Positions 22,294-34,637 of a stretch of 64,000 nt of DNA are shown here, one piece after another (the stretch's first letter is position 1; each line of letters starts with the position of its first letter). The notes under the pieces are model-generated. The model ran no database searches. It was given only the letters and a program-made list of their open reading frames with translations, and was not told the DNA's origin. Source of the stretch: Heloderma charlesbogerti (lineage: Eukaryota; Chordata; Lepidosauria; Squamata; Helodermatidae); NCBI GenBank assembly GCA_026122225.1, contig JANEZZ010001408.1, positions 170,613 through 234,612 on the forward strand, read 5' to 3'. A program made the translations under genes and the position numbers.

Positions 22294-22796
22294 GTGAGTT
22301 GCTTAGCACATTATTCAGAGAAATGATACTTCCTGAACTCACCGGACCATTTGGGGAAGTGTACACTCCTCCATATAAAAGGGTTCCACAAGTGGGCAGC
22401 ATAGTACTAGACACCCTTTCTATTAAACACCTAACATTTGTAAACTGTAGGTACCACGCTGCTCAAATCAGTGTGGAATAACTTTCTGAAGATAGCACAG
22501 AGGTCATTTCATGAGCTACACCAGCCTTCCACAACCCGGTCATGGCCATGTTGGCTGGGAATTCTGGGATTTTTCAGTCCAACACTGCTAGAGGGCACCA
22601 GGTTGCGGAAGGCTGGGCTACACGTTATGGTTCGGATCCAAAGCACTGCTCAAGTAAGTTCCGCTTGCCTCGCTCACCAAGCACTAGGAGCCCCTGTGAC
22701 AAAGCATCTCAGCCTAAGTGGCAAAGCATCAAGGTAAAAAGTTAAGCAGACAAGCGAGTTATGCATCCGTGCAAGGAGAAGGTAAGTGCTACTTAC

Positions 22797-22801
22797 GATC
22801 A
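22797..22801. other. Palindrome axis
   Basis: The two arms are separated only by GATCA. Reading outward, CTTAC at 22792-22796 pairs with GTAAG at 22802-22806, and pairing then continues for about 22.8 kb. Adding one T before the G would give a zero-spacer palindrome centred on TGATCA. The outer module copy at 7176 onward continues past this point into unrelated sequence, so the inner copies are cut exactly at the axis. Confidence 0.95.
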
Positions 22802-23304
22802 GTAAGTAGCACTTACCTTCTCCTTGCACGGATGCATAACTCGCTTGTCTGCTTAACTTTTTACCTTGATGCTTTGCCACTTAGGCTGAGATGCTTTGTC
22901 ACAGGGGCTCCTAGTGCTTGGTGAGCGAGGCAAGCGGAACTTACTTGAGCAGTGCTTTGGATCCGAACCATAACGTGTAGCCCAGCCTTCCGCAACCTGG
23001 TGCCCTCTAGCAGTGTTGGACTGAAAAATCCCAGAATTCCCAGCCAACATGGCCATGACCGGGTTGTGGAAGGCTGGTGTAGCTCATGAAATGACCTCTG
23101 TGCTATCTTCAGAAAGTTATTCCACACTGATTTGAGCAGCGTGGTACCTACAGTTTACAAATGTTAGGTGTTTAATAGAAAGGGTGTCTAGTACTATGCT
23201 GCCCACTTGTGGAACCCTTTTATATGGAGGAGTGTACACTTCCCCAAATGGTCCGGTGAGTTCAGGAAGTATCATTTCTCTGAATAATGTGCTAAGCAAC
23301 TCAC

Positions 23305-23359
23305 CTGAATAGCAGCAAATCACCAGGGTGACTAGCAGAAGGCCAGTGGTCAGCTTCAT
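23305..23359 (-). pseudogene. Orphan secretoglobin exon 1, inner right
   Basis: Mirror of 22239-22293, with TATA at 23433-23440. It converges with the other inner copy across the axis. Transcripts from the two would be perfectly complementary over about 1 kb and could form double-stranded RNA if both promoters work (inference). Confidence 0.85.
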
Positions 23360-23621
23360 GGTGGAGGTGGTTGTCTACTGCGTACCAGATGGCAACAGGC
23401 AATGGACTTTCTTTGGAAACCACGAACCAAACTTATATATGTGAGGCTGCTGGTTGTCTTCCACCCAATTGAGCCTATGCCAGTTTGCATAAATCCTTGA
23501 GAAATGTAATCCAAGCCATGTTTGCCCATGGAGTGGACCCCAAGAGGGGAACATGCAAATATGACTCGGTTCCTCTTTCCATGAGATTGGAGTGGTTCAA
23601 AGAATTTAGGCCCACTTGTTC
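23360..23621 (-). promoter_or_regulatory. Promoter of orphan exon 1, inner right
   Basis: Mirror of 21977-22238. TATA at 23433-23440. Confidence 0.55.
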
Positions 23622-24002
23622 CTGTTAAGCACAAACACAGGATAATGAGAAAAAATGTTGTTCATAAAAAGCAAATCATGTGTTTTCGGCTGAATTGATC
23701 CATACACTTCCCTTTTGCTGGCTGGTATCACAGAGACCTGGCTGGGTGAGACTGGGGGAGTAAATCTCTCCCAGTTTTGCTCACCTGGAGTCTTTTTGCT
23801 GCAGAAATACACAAATGTTCCCCTGTCCGACCTCCCACAATAAAACAGAAAGTTAATGCATAAGAAACCAGTAGATAGCAAAGAACTCCAATGTTAACAT
23901 GAGTAAATATTATTGTTAAAATGCTTAATAATTGCTTTTTGCCCGAAAGGGCCTCCAAGGCAATATGAAACCACAAAACTGTTTAATGAAACAGACCAAA
24001 AC

Positions 24003-24503
24003 TACCTTTAAAACAAACAGGAAAGCAAATTAATCCCATCTTAAAACCCATCAAAAGCCAAAGGGAGCAGAATAGTTACTGCAGCCTGCCTAAAGTTAGG
24101 CAGTCATGGGGCCAATATGAGGGAATACTCTCTTAGGGGGAGAATTCCACAGTTGGGTTGTTGACACAGAAAATGTCCTGTCCCGTGAACCAGCCAACCA
24201 AACCTCTCCTGTGGTGGGACATTCAAGAGGGCCTCTGAAGAAAATCGTAGGTACAGTCAGGTTGTTGGGCAGGAGGCCGTCTTCCAGATATCTGGGCCTC
24301 AAACCATTTAGGGCTTGACAGGTAAGAACCAGCACTTGAATTGGGCCTGGAAACAAATTGGAAGACTGTGCAATATGTATAAGACTGGAGTGACAGGGTC
24401 TACAAAGCACGTAGACAAAAGCAATCTGGCTGCCCACATTTTGCACCAGCTGCAGTTTCCAAACACCCTTCAAGGGCAGCCCCACATAGAGTACATTGGG
24501 AGA
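24003..24503 (-). mobile_element. L2 fragment, inner right module (undeleted)
   Basis: Mirror of 21095-21595. Confidence 0.75.
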
Positions 24504-24727
24504 TGGTTAATGCATTGATCATTGTGGCCAGATCCACCTTTGCCGGGAAGGGGCACAACTGGCACAGCAGTCAAAGGCACTCCTGGCCACAGCACCCACC
24601 TAAACCTCCAGGAGTAACGCCAGCTCCAGAAGCTGCATCCCTGATCCTTTAGAGGAAGTGGAGCCCCCACTCGGAGCAGGCTGTACCCCGGTCTTGGAAC
24701 AGGAATACCGAGTCTCATGGTGTATAT

Positions 24728-25268
24728 CCGCAATCTGGATATACACCATGATTACTGCAACGGCCACGGTGTGTGTGTGGGGGGGCTGCCCTTGAGGCTG
24801 GTCCGGAAGCTGGAGCTAGTGCAGAATGCAGCAGCTTGGCTGTTGTCAGGAGCTGCCCCTTTTCTGCATGTAACTCCTTTCCTGAGGGAACTGCACTGGC
24901 TGCCTATCCGCTACCGGGCCAGGCTTAAGGTGTTAGTACTAGTGTACAAAGCCCTAAACAACTTGGGACCGGGATACCTGAGAGAGTGCCTTCTTCCTTA
25001 CCAACCTGCCTGGTCAATGAGGTCATTGGAGGGCTTGCTCCTGCTGCTTCCACATGGACCTATGGCCCGGTTAGAGTCCACCAGGAAGAGAGCCTTCAGT
25101 GTGGTGGCCCCCTCCCTGTGGAACTCCCTGCCTTTGGAGGTCAGGCAGGTGCCAATGTTGTGCTGCTTTTGGCGCCTCCTGGAGACGCTGTTATTCTGAG
25201 AGGCTTTGCCTGAGTGACCAGCCGCAGTTTATTATGTTCAGAATCTGTTCTTTTAAAATGTTGGAGGG
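24728..25268 (+). mobile_element. L2 C-terminal fragment, inner right module
   Basis: Mirror of 20330-20870. Confidence 0.8.
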
Positions 25269-25269
25269 A

Positions 25270-25705
25270 GCAATCCTATGGCCGCTAGTCAGCGACTAGA
25301 CGGGCATAGGATATCTGGTTGTGCAGGAACCAACCTCAGAGCCCGTGCTCCGAGGTTGGTTCCCGGAGAACCGCCCCCCCTGCGCTGCCTCTCAAGCAGT
25401 GCAGAACAGCTCTGCACCCCATGTTCGGAAGAGGAGTGCGGAGCAGCCAAAACGGGGCATTCCGGGGGGCGTTCTGGGGTGGGGGAGGCGGAAATGCCGG
25501 TATGATACATCCTACGTGTTGTCCGGCAGCCTCCTCCCCTACTCCGCCTTCCTGCAGCTAGACAGCCGCAGTTGGCTGTCTAGCTGCAAATGCAGGGTAG
25601 GAGAAGCGCGGAGGGAACGATCCCCTCTGTGCTTCTCCTGCCGTGCGTTGGATAGGTGGTCGCCTCTGAGTTCGGCGGCGGCCGCCTATACCCATAGGAT
25701 TGTGC
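25270..25705 (+). mobile_element. Hairpin-rich DNA element B, inner right
   Basis: Mirror of 19893-20328. One base differs from it: T at 25502 where the inner left complement predicts C, giving Met for Thr in an overlapping frame. Confidence 0.65.
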
Positions 25706-26080
25706 CCTTAATTGTTTTAATTGTGGGACTTTATTCTTTTATCTTGCTGTTCACCGCTCCGCAATCTTTTATGTGGAGTGGTATATAAATATTGTTAATA
25801 AATAAATAAATATGCTCAACACCTGTATGCCTGAGTCAAAGAAGAATTTTATTTATATATAGGCTTACAATCTCTAATTGAATAGAGGGAGAAAACAGAG
25901 CAAGGGATAGAAGGGAAGGCAGGAGTAAGCGGGGGGGGGGATTTGTGACATCACATGCCATTACATTGTAGGCCAGGTTTGCACAACACGACAACACACC
26001 ATGGGTAATCATCCATGGTGGGTTGTCCTGACATCCAAACTTGGCATGGTTTCCACATGGCGGCTTATTTTCTGACTTGG

Positions 26081-26160
26081 ATTCCTGCATTGAGCAGGGG
26101 GTTGGACTCGATGGTCTTGTAGGCCCCTTCCAACCCTACTATTCTATGATTCTATGATTC
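26081..26160 (+). mobile_element. CR1 3' end in inner right module
   Basis: Mirror of 19438-19517. Confidence 0.85.
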
Positions 26161-26286
26161 CACAAACAAGCCACCCTGAGAACATATGGCTTGTTGTTGG
26201 GTTGTTCAGAATGGCTTATTTTCAGGGTGGCTTGTTGTGTCGTCTGAACCCACCAGGGCAACTTCATTGTGGGTTGTCAGGAAAGG

Positions 26287-27957
26287 CTAGAGAACCACCC
26301 AGCAAGAGCGGCGAAAATCCCTGCCACTCCTTGTATTCTCGCTAGTGCCACCACCATCCTCCCTCATCCCTTCTCAGTGTCCTCCACCCTGTGCTCCTAA
26401 AAATCGAGAAGAAAGGACACCAGAGAGTGGCCTGAATTCATTCCCAACCTTTAAAAAATGGTCTTGTGCAAGTGCGCATATCCGAATGCCACTGTAATGA
26501 AATTTGTGTAACTTCCCCCTCTGCTTCATTAGTCTCCCATGCAATGTCCATATATTACTGATCCCCTTCACTTGTCTGCCTTGAAATTTGCATATCTTTA
26601 CTGATCCCATCACTGTTCTGTAACCCATATATATATCTCACAGCTGACAATGGAGATCAGTGGAGGGAAGTGACAAGCAGGGAGTGGGGGGAGAGAAAAG
26701 CAGCTAGTGGCTGCAGGAGAAGGAGCTTTTTGGGTGGGTGTCATCGGTAGTAGGTAAGCAGCCTTTAAGGAAAAAAAGCCGTTTGTTAGCAAGGCAAGTG
26801 CTGAAGCGGAGGATGAGAGTGACAAGGATATTGAAAAGAGGGAGATATCAGTACAGTGGTCTAAATAGTTGACAGGCGGTCTTGAGTTCCTGCACAGTTG
26901 GGCAACACACGCACACACACGTGTTTTTTAAAACCGTTTGTGAATGCCTTACTGCGTTCATAATGACACAGAAAACTAAGTCCATTTGGTGATCTCATGC
27001 AGGGAGTGTTCCCTCAGTTACCAGCTGAGTTACCAGTGAGTTACCATTGGACCAATTGCAGAAAGGGTGCTGATGTAGGGACAGAGGAAATTAGGAGTTC
27101 TGCTGCAAAGGCACCTGGGTTACATGCTGGGCGCTAATGGGAGGACCAAGGGGGAAAACAAGCCATGGAAAGCCACAAAGCACCTAATTGTCTGTGGGGT
27201 TAACAAGCGAACAACCAACCCATAGTGGCTTATTCTCAAGGTGGCTTAGTGTGACGTGCAAACTCGCCTACTCACTCACACAATCACTGAAGGAAAATAA
27301 GCCACCCTTTCTGGGCATGGGTTGTTGTGATGCTAGCACCCGGTGAGGCTTTGCAAACCACCCCGAAATCCATGGCTTGTTCTAGGGTTGCTGGGAGATT
27401 TGTAAATCAGCCCAGCCAGCCACCCCCACTGGATTCGGGCATCATGACAAGCTGTGCCCAGCAAGGGTAATTATGTTAATTAGGTGGCGCATAACTGGCA
27501 TGCATGGGGAGGAAAGCCATGGTGGCTTATTTTCTCTCTGATCATGCAACATCCCCACCCTTCCACCCCTTTGTGTCATATTCTGGGCTAAAGCAGGAGC
27601 CTCTGGGCTCAGTGCAGCAAGGTTGCACCTAGGAGCACTCCTAGTGAGCCCCGTGCTCCAACAAGCTCTGAACCCAGGCTTTATGGGTCAGTCCAGAAGC
27701 CTCGTCTCAGATTCCTCCCCTTCCTAAAAAGTGGAAGGCTTAAAGCCGGGGTGGGCAACTTCCAGCCATCCAGGGGCCAATTCCCCCCACCCTGGGACCT
27801 ACCGTGGCCACACACCCACCAAGCCTGAAACTGCCACCACACCATCGCATTTGACACCTCCAAATTTCCCCTTTAGAACAGGCTGTTCTGGGGGCACTCC
27901 CCTAGGGCTTCCGGGAGGGCCATTTTGCTTTAAAACAAGGTGTGTGCTCTGTTTACA
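26287..27957. other. Spacer without genes, right arm
   Basis: Mirror of 17641-19311. Confidence 0.45.
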
Positions 27958-28588
27958 TTAACCTAATTTAAATAGATTAAAACACAATTCAAACCACAGC
28001 ACTAAAAGAAATAAAAACAGCACCCAACCCCATAAAACCTGCTTCGGCAACAGACCAGCTTACATGCCAAAGGCTTGCCTGGTTAAAAAAGGCTGGCAGA
28101 AGGACACCAGAGAGGGAGCCACTCTACCCTCCCGTGACAGGGAGTTCCAGAGCCTGGGAGAAGCCCCAAAGACAGCTCTTTCTTGCATCCCCACCCAAAT
28201 GTGCCTCTGAGGGTGGCGGGATTGAGAGAAGGGCACCCTGGAAAACCTGGGCAGGCTCATAGGGGAGAAGGTGGTCTTTGAGGTAGCCCAGTCCCAAGCC
28301 ATGGAGGGCTTCGCAGGTCATAAGCAGCACTTTGAACTGTGCCTGGAAACAGACCAATAGCCAGTGAAGTGGTTGTAACAAGGGAATCACGTGCTCCATG
28401 CAATCGGCCCTGGGCAATTGAAAGGTATAAATTATAAGTGAACAAGCAGAGGCCAAAATTACATCCCCCAGACATCCATCAAATATGGCATCCAAATCAG
28501 CATGGATGTGAGTGATTTTACTGACTGATTGACTGATTGATTTAGTTCCCCACCTTTCTACCAAGAAAAATGGCACTCAAGGTGGCTT
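27958..28588 (-). mobile_element. L2 3' fragments in spacer, right arm
   Basis: Mirror of 17010-17640. Confidence 0.65.
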
Positions 28589-29207
28589 ACTATCGAAAAG
28601 AAAACTTGATAAAAAGCATAATAAAACAAATACATTAAAACACAATTAAAACACAACAATAACACCTGGGCCATTTCTTCATTCCAGATGTCAAGCAGGG
28701 CTTTGACAGAATTGGCTGCCACCATGACAGGAAAATCCCCAAGCAGGCCTGCCCAGAGGGGGAAGCCAATGGGGCAGTTTGTTTGCCCCAGGCCCCTGCA
28801 CAGCGGGGAGGCTGCGGGGCTGGCAAGCTTTTTCAAAAAAAATAAAATGCGAGCCATTCACAAGAAGCGAGACAAGGAGAGCATTTTTTAAAAAACTAAA
28901 AAAAACCCTGAGGATTTAAAAAAAAATCATTTTGTTAAAGGTAAAAATTTCCACTTTAGCATGTGATTATGTTCCTTGAAGCCAGACACTCTATAACTAC
29001 CCTTTCATCGATTTTCCTAGAACTCAAAGAAGTCCCTGGGTTTTTGTTTTTTTCCTCAAATCTCCCTAATTCCATCTATGTACACAGTTCAGGTTCCAAT
29101 TTTCACTGTATACAACAATCTGTTATGCGTTCAGTTTCAGTCAATATTAATCTGTTTAAAAAAGTATTCATGGATTGAGCCTATTGAGGATAAAACAATG
29201 AACAAGT

Positions 29208-29313
29208 AAGTTGTTGTTCAGTCGTTCAGTCGTGTCCGACTCTTCGTGACCCCATGGACCATAGCACGCCAGGCCTTCCTGTCCTGCGCTCTCTCCCGGA
29301 GCGTGCTCAGGTC
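29208..29313 (-). mobile_element. Bov-B (or Sauria SINE) 3' end, right arm
   Basis: Mirror of 16285-16390. Confidence 0.75.
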
Positions 29314-30127
29314 CATGAACAAGTAAGTACCATCTTGTAACTATTAAAAACAAAAGAAAAACACAAAGGAAAATTACGTTTACCTACTCATTGTTAGTGG
29401 TGGATTAGTATAGCAGTATGGAGGCGGGGGAGGGGTGGATATCCTATAATTTTATTTTAGGAAATGTTGCTGTTAAATATTGTTAAAAAGGCTTTATTTG
29501 ATTTTTTTGTTTCCGTTTCCATTTCATGTTAGCACCGCATCTGGATCTGATCCAGCATTGATTCTGAAAACATACCTATGGCAGACTGAGAGCATTGGGG
29601 CCTGGGCCGCTCCGGACCGGTAGGGACTCCTTATCCACCTCGAGCTTGAGGTGCATTGGCCATCCCCAGTCACTTTTGCTCATTTGTATGTAAGGGCCCC
29701 ATCTTTTATTTCCAGTTCTTAACTTACAAAATAAAAAGTGAAAGTAAAAAAAATGTGTAAAGGGCCCCCCAAACCCGATTTATTGTGATTGCCTGGGTAG
29801 CGAACGGGACCCATCTCCCTGACGCGCCGACACCGTCCTGTTTGCTCCTGTAACAATGACAGCGTTCTACAGTAGGGTCGGAGTGCCCCATAAAACTTTG
29901 TCACCAAGTTACTCAGGATGCACCTGATATGGAATCTTAAATTTTAACTAAATCAAAATAGGACATTTAAAACATTTTTTTTCACCAAAATGTCCTTAAA
30001 ACTTGTCAGTTTGTAAGAGATAAACAACTTATATTTAAACATGAACATACTCGGCCCAAGAACAGAGGGGATGCTGCTCTCCCACCCCACTTTAACATTA
30101 GGTCTGAAATATTTTTAATTACCTGTT

Positions 30128-30657
30128 TGTCAAGGGCTCCTTGGAGGGCTCTCTCAGTCTCATCCAGTAGCCAAGTCCAGACACAGACAAAGGGATTCTT
30201 TTCAAAGCTTTATTCTTCTTTTACAACTTAACAACTCTACAGGTAGCAACTAGATCTGAGCAGCAGAATACCTGTGCCCTAAGTTGGAACGGTTGGTCCC
30301 CGTTTGAAAGGGAATTACTGGCAGACCCCTGAACTTAAAGACTAGGGAGAGTCCCTCCTCTTTTCCCTTGGATCCTCTGGGCGCAGCCGTTGTCTGCGTG
30401 CCAACCGGGCACTACGCCTCCTTTCTGTGCCCTCCATTTGGCGCCGCTCACTGTGTCGGCGTCGCGCGTCCACCAAGACTGCTTCCCGCGCTCGATCACT
30501 CCCTGGACTGCTTTCTAATCTAGGAATGCTGGTGGGAGGAATCTCTGTCAGCTGCAGGCCCTGGGAAAGAGGAGCGCGCTCCTCTCCCAGGAGCGACTGC
30601 TCTTCCTCAGAATCAGAACTACTCTGGGATTCTATGGGCTCAGTGTCCACCCTGACA
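30128..30657 (-). repeat. 3' LTR of chromovirus, right arm
   Basis: Mirror of 14941-15470. Confidence 0.9.
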
Positions 30658-31694
30658 TCATCCCCGCTCCCATGAGGCCCCCCCTCATGCTCCTCCCCTG
30701 GGGCCCCGGGCTTGTGAGGGTACAGCTGGTGGAAGCGCCTCAGCAGCAACGGAGTATGCACATTTTCTGCGGGTTCCCAGGATCGCTCATCAGGCCTGTA
30801 CCCCTTCCAGTCCACCAGATATTGCAAGCAGCCACGAGAAAGGCGGGAGTCCAGAATCTCCACGATCTCAAACTCCTCCTCCCCCTCCACCAGCACTGGT
30901 GGTGGTGGGGAGCCGACTGAGCGATGAGGGTCACCAGAAACCAGGGGGGACAGCAAGGACCGGTGAAAAACAGGATGAATCTTCATGGAGGGGGGGAGAG
31001 CCAGGCGAAAAGCAACAGGATTAATTTGGGCTGTAACCTGGAAAGGTCCCGTGCGGCGAGGCGCGAGCTTCCTTGCGGGCGAGTGAGAGGGGAGGTATTG
31101 GGTGGACAACCAAACCCAGTCCACCGGTTGCAGAGACGGACCCGGCTGGCGCCGCCAGTCTGCAGAGGCCTTGTAGGCTGTCTTGGCTTGCTCGAGGGAG
31201 TCCCGTAAGAGGTGGTGTACCGCTCGCAACTCCGCTAAAAAGTCCTGGGCCGCTGGCACTGAAGAGGGAGCTAGGGTGGACGGGAAGGCCTTGGGGTGGT
31301 AACCAAAATTGGCAAAAAATGGAGTTTGGCGGGTGGAAGCATGGCAGGCATTGTTATAAGCAAATTCTGCGAGAGGCAGCAAGGAAAACCAGTCATCTTG
31401 CTGGTAATAGACATAAAAGCGCAAATACTGCTCCAGAGGTGCATTGGTGCGCTCGGTCTGACCGTCCGTCTGTGGATGGTGGGCGGAGGAAAGACGGAGT
31501 GTCACATGGAGCAACGCCAGTAGCTCCCTCCAGAAATGGGCAGTGAATTGGGCCCCCCTATCGGAAATGAGGCCCTCGGGCCATCCGTGGAGGCGGAAAA
31601 CATGCGTCACGAACAGCTCCGCCGTCTCCCTGGCTGTGGGCAACCCCGAGCAGGGGATGAAATGGGCCATCTTAGAAAACAAATCCACCACCAC
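30342..31694 (-). pseudogene. Chromovirus integrase core, chromodomain and LTR-encoded tail, right arm
   Basis: Mirror of 13904-15256; the 450-codon translation is identical. Confidence 0.88.
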
Positions 31695-31725
31695 CAGAAT
31701 AGTGGTCTTACCGTGTGAGGGAGGC

Positions 31726-32231
31726 TAGTCAGTGATGAAGTCAAGGGAGAGCAGTTTCCAAGGTCCTGAGGGGGTAGGCAGGGGGTGAAGCAAGCCTGTG
31801 GGCTTGCCTGAGGGGGCCTTCGCCCACTGGTAGGTTGGGCAGGAGGCGACATAGGACTTGACATCCTGACACACACGAGGCTACCAAAAATCCCTCGTCA
31901 CTCCATGCAGGGTCTTGGCGACACCAAAATGCCCCGCTGTGGGGGAGTCGTGGCACTGATGGAGGACCCTCTCGCGGAGGGGTTTAGAAGGCACATAGAC
32001 CCGGCCGGAATGGTAAAGCAGGCCACCTCGCAAAGAAAAGGGGGTAGAGTGGGGGGCGGCAGAGGCTATCCCCAATTCCTCCACCTTTGTGCGAACAAAA
32101 GCATCCTGAGCCTGTGCAGAGAGAAGGAGCTCCTCCCAAGAATGAGGCACCGCAGCTGCCGCCAGGCCTTGGCGGGGATGCCGGTCAGCCTCCTTCTTGT
32201 CAAATACATTCCGAAAAACTGCATAGTTCTC
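31726..32231 (-). pseudogene. Chromovirus pre-RT stub and integrase N-terminus, right arm
   Basis: Mirror of 13367-13872 with the same two in-frame TAG stops. Confidence 0.75.
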
Positions 32232-32297
32232 TGGGAGGATGACAGTAGCTGAAGGACTGCCAGAAGCAGAGAAGGAGGGGGGGGAAGGGTTAATGCC

Positions 32298-32764
32298 TGG
32301 GCCGGGACTGGCGCCTCCTCCATGAGGCAATGCTCCCGGCAGTAGGGAGATGCAAACTCCACTTGCCGAAGCCCCCAAGAAATCTGAGGGTTGTACTTAG
32401 AGAGCCAGGAAAAACCCAGCACAATTGGGTATAAGGGAACGTTGGCTAAGTGAAATTGAATCTGCTCAACGTGGGACTGGGTGCGCAGAGTGAGCGGAAC
32501 TGTAATACGGGTCACCTCGCCCGAAGAGAGAGGACGCCCATCAATGGTCTGCACTGCGAAGGGGGCAGAAAGGGGCAGGGTAGGAATTCTGTGGAAGAAG
32601 GCGAAGGTCTCATCCATGAAACTAGTCGTAGCCCCCGAGTCCACTAAAGCTAGGGCCTCCACCCCACCCCGCTGTGAGGAGCGGAGGTGAACATGCAACC
32701 GCAGATGGGAGGGTGCGGGGGGGTTGGGGAAGGCACCCACCCGGTGCGGAGCTGACCCCCACAC
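32298..32764 (-). pseudogene. Chromovirus retropepsin region, right arm
   Basis: Mirror of 12834-13300, active-site motif LVDSGAT retained. Confidence 0.8.
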
Positions 32765-32798
32765 TGGAGGCCCCCAACAAGCTTGGGGGGCAGTCTAG

Positions 32799-33118
32799 TC
32801 AAGCCTGGGGACGAGGAGGAGGAGGAGGGGGAAGGAGAGGAGGAGGAGTCAACGGAGCCGTGGATTTAGCCCATTTAGCTGCCATGCCTGACAGTAGGTT
32901 AATGATGAAACCCACACGAACCTGTTCCGTCTGGAAATCCTCAGGTCTAAGATGCATGTACAGCCCTGATTGGGCCCTGAAAATCTGAAAAAGTCCTTTC
33001 TCACCAGAAAACGTCTCTGGCAACGCCACCGGGCACTTGCGGTGTGGGGGAATCGGAGGTGGGGGGGGGATTGAAACGCTGCCTGTAGATTCTGCACGGC
33101 AGCCGTCAGTTGAGCCAT
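32799..33118 (-). pseudogene. Chromovirus Gag fragment, right arm
   Basis: Mirror of 12480-12799, identical translation. Confidence 0.7.
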
Positions 33119-33247
33119 CTGATCACGGAGTATCTGGTTCTCTTGCGCCAGAGCTTACAACGCTGGGTCCCCGGCACCCTCCATAAGGCAATCGGAGAAG
33201 GGAGAGAGAGAGGCGAGAGAGAAAAAAAAGAGGAACGGGGACCAAGC

Positions 33248-33777
33248 TGTCAAGGGCTCCTTGGAGGGCTCTCTCAGTCTAATCCAGTAGCCAAGTCCAG
33301 ACACAGACAAAGGGATTCTTTTCAAAGCTTTATTCTTCTTTTACAACTTAACAACTCTACAGGTAGCAACTAGATCTGAGCAGCAGAATACCTGTGCCCT
33401 AAGTTGGAACGGTTGGTCCCCGTTTGAAAGGGAATTACTGGCAGACCTCTGAACTTAAAGACTAGGGAGAGTCCCTCCCCTTTTCCCTTGGATCCTCGGG
33501 GCGCAGCCGTTGTCTGCGCGCCAACCGGGCACTACGCCTCCTTTCTGCGCCCTCCATTTGGCGCCTCTCACTGCGTCGGCGTCGCGCGTCCACCAAGACT
33601 GCTTCCCGTGCGCGATCACTCCCTGGACTGCTTTCTAATCTAGGAATGCGGGTGGGAGGAATCTCTGTCAGCTGCAGGCCCTGGGAAAGAGGAGCGCGCT
33701 CCTCTCCCAGGAGCGACTGCTCTTCCTCAGAATCAGAACTACTCTGGGATTCTATGGGCTCAGTGTCCACCCTGACA
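33248..33777 (-). repeat. 5' LTR of chromovirus, right arm
   Basis: Mirror of 11821-12350. Confidence 0.9.
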
Positions 33778-34157
33778 CTGTTGAAGAAAGGTTAAACGTA
33801 ATAATAATTAGTTCTTAGGTAAAAATATTCTGATAGTTACTTTTTAATTATGTAGGTATTTATATGTATTTTTGGTTTAGTTTTTAGTTTTCCTGACCAG
33901 ATGACCAGGCACATTAGTTTTTTTTCATTCAATATGTTGTATATATGTTGAATTTATTGTATATGTGGTTTATTGGATTTATGGTATTTCAATTATATAT
34001 ATTTTTCAAAATGACTGTAATTTTTGTGTGACAGGCCACCCCATCCTGAAAATTCCATTGCCTCAGGCCCCTAGATTCCTCTGGGTGGCCCTGTCCCCAA
34101 GAGACATATGAAAACCACTTGGACCATCAGCCTCCTGGAGTAGCCCATCTTAATCAG

Positions 34158-34433
34158 TCCCCCACACCTGCAGAGGCTTTGAGCCCCAGTAAATCTACAG
34201 GCCACCAAGTAGTGATCTCTCCATGACAACAGAACTACAGTGAGTTCCTCCACCCCAAGATCACCATCCTACCACCCAACACAAAAAAACGGATCTAAGG
34301 TGTGTGCAGAATGAGCGGGGCCAGATACAATTTGGGACAGACCAATGGTTGCCATAGAGACCATGAAGTCCTGAGCCACTCCCGCCTGGGTGGTCTTTGC
34401 ATATCTGTTGGTCCCCCACCAGAACAAGTTAGG
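34158..34433 (-). mobile_element. L2 endonuclease-end fragment in spacer, right arm
   Basis: Mirror of 11165-11440. Confidence 0.7.
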
Positions 34434-34637
34434 AGGACTCAAGCACCACCCTCAAGCATCCCAATTCTGTCCTGAGCACCCACCTTCAGATACACACACT
34501 CAAAACTGGAAAACTGTAACATGGTCCAAGGAACAGAATCACAATAGACCACCACAGTTCTGCCTCCCTGGCCCCCAGGTCTTGCATGCGGTAGCACAGA
34601 GAACCCAGGTGGGCAAAGCTGGGAGAGATTTGTTCCC

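Larger units (their letters stand above)
1..22796. repeat. Left arm of giant palindrome
   Basis: This arm is the reverse complement of 22802-45598. Every left-arm reading frame I compared reappears on the opposite strand at 45599 minus its coordinate (45598 inside about 10190), usually with an identical translation. The match includes introns, LINEs, an LTR element and microsatellites; the AGAC repeat has nine copies in both arms. Three differences were seen: 7436 (C, mirror 38163), 9059 (G, mirror 36540) and one inserted base at 35413 beside the poly-C at 35403-35412. The arm reaches window base 1, so its true end is not visible. Confidence 0.97.
19312..22796 (+). repeat. Promoter/exon-1 module, inner left copy
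   Basis: Inverted partner of 7176-10540, separated from it by an 8.8-kb spacer that holds a chromovirus. It carries L2 sequence (about 21190-21320) that is deleted from the outer copy. It ends abruptly at the palindrome axis, 500 bp after exon 1, and therefore has no exon 2. Confidence 0.9.
22802..26286 (-). repeat. Promoter/exon-1 module, inner right copy
   Basis: Mirror of 19312-22796 across the axis. Its exon 1 (23359 to 23305) points toward the axis, so the two inner exon-1 copies are convergent and about 1.0 kb apart. Confidence 0.9.
30128..33777 (-). mobile_element. Ty3/gypsy chromovirus lacking RT and RNase H, right arm
   Basis: Mirror of 11821-15470: same LTR differences, same RT/RNase H deletion, same stops. 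Target-site duplication CTGTT at 33778-33782 and 30123-30127. It was copied with the arm and is not an independent insertion. Confidence 0.93.

Noticed and set aside
22797..22801. GATC at the axis as a restriction-ligation (Hi-C-type) junction
   Set aside because: A filled-in ligation junction would read GATCGATC; only one GATC is present. A simple sticky-end ligation cannot be fully excluded, but the missing T breaks the symmetry it predicts.
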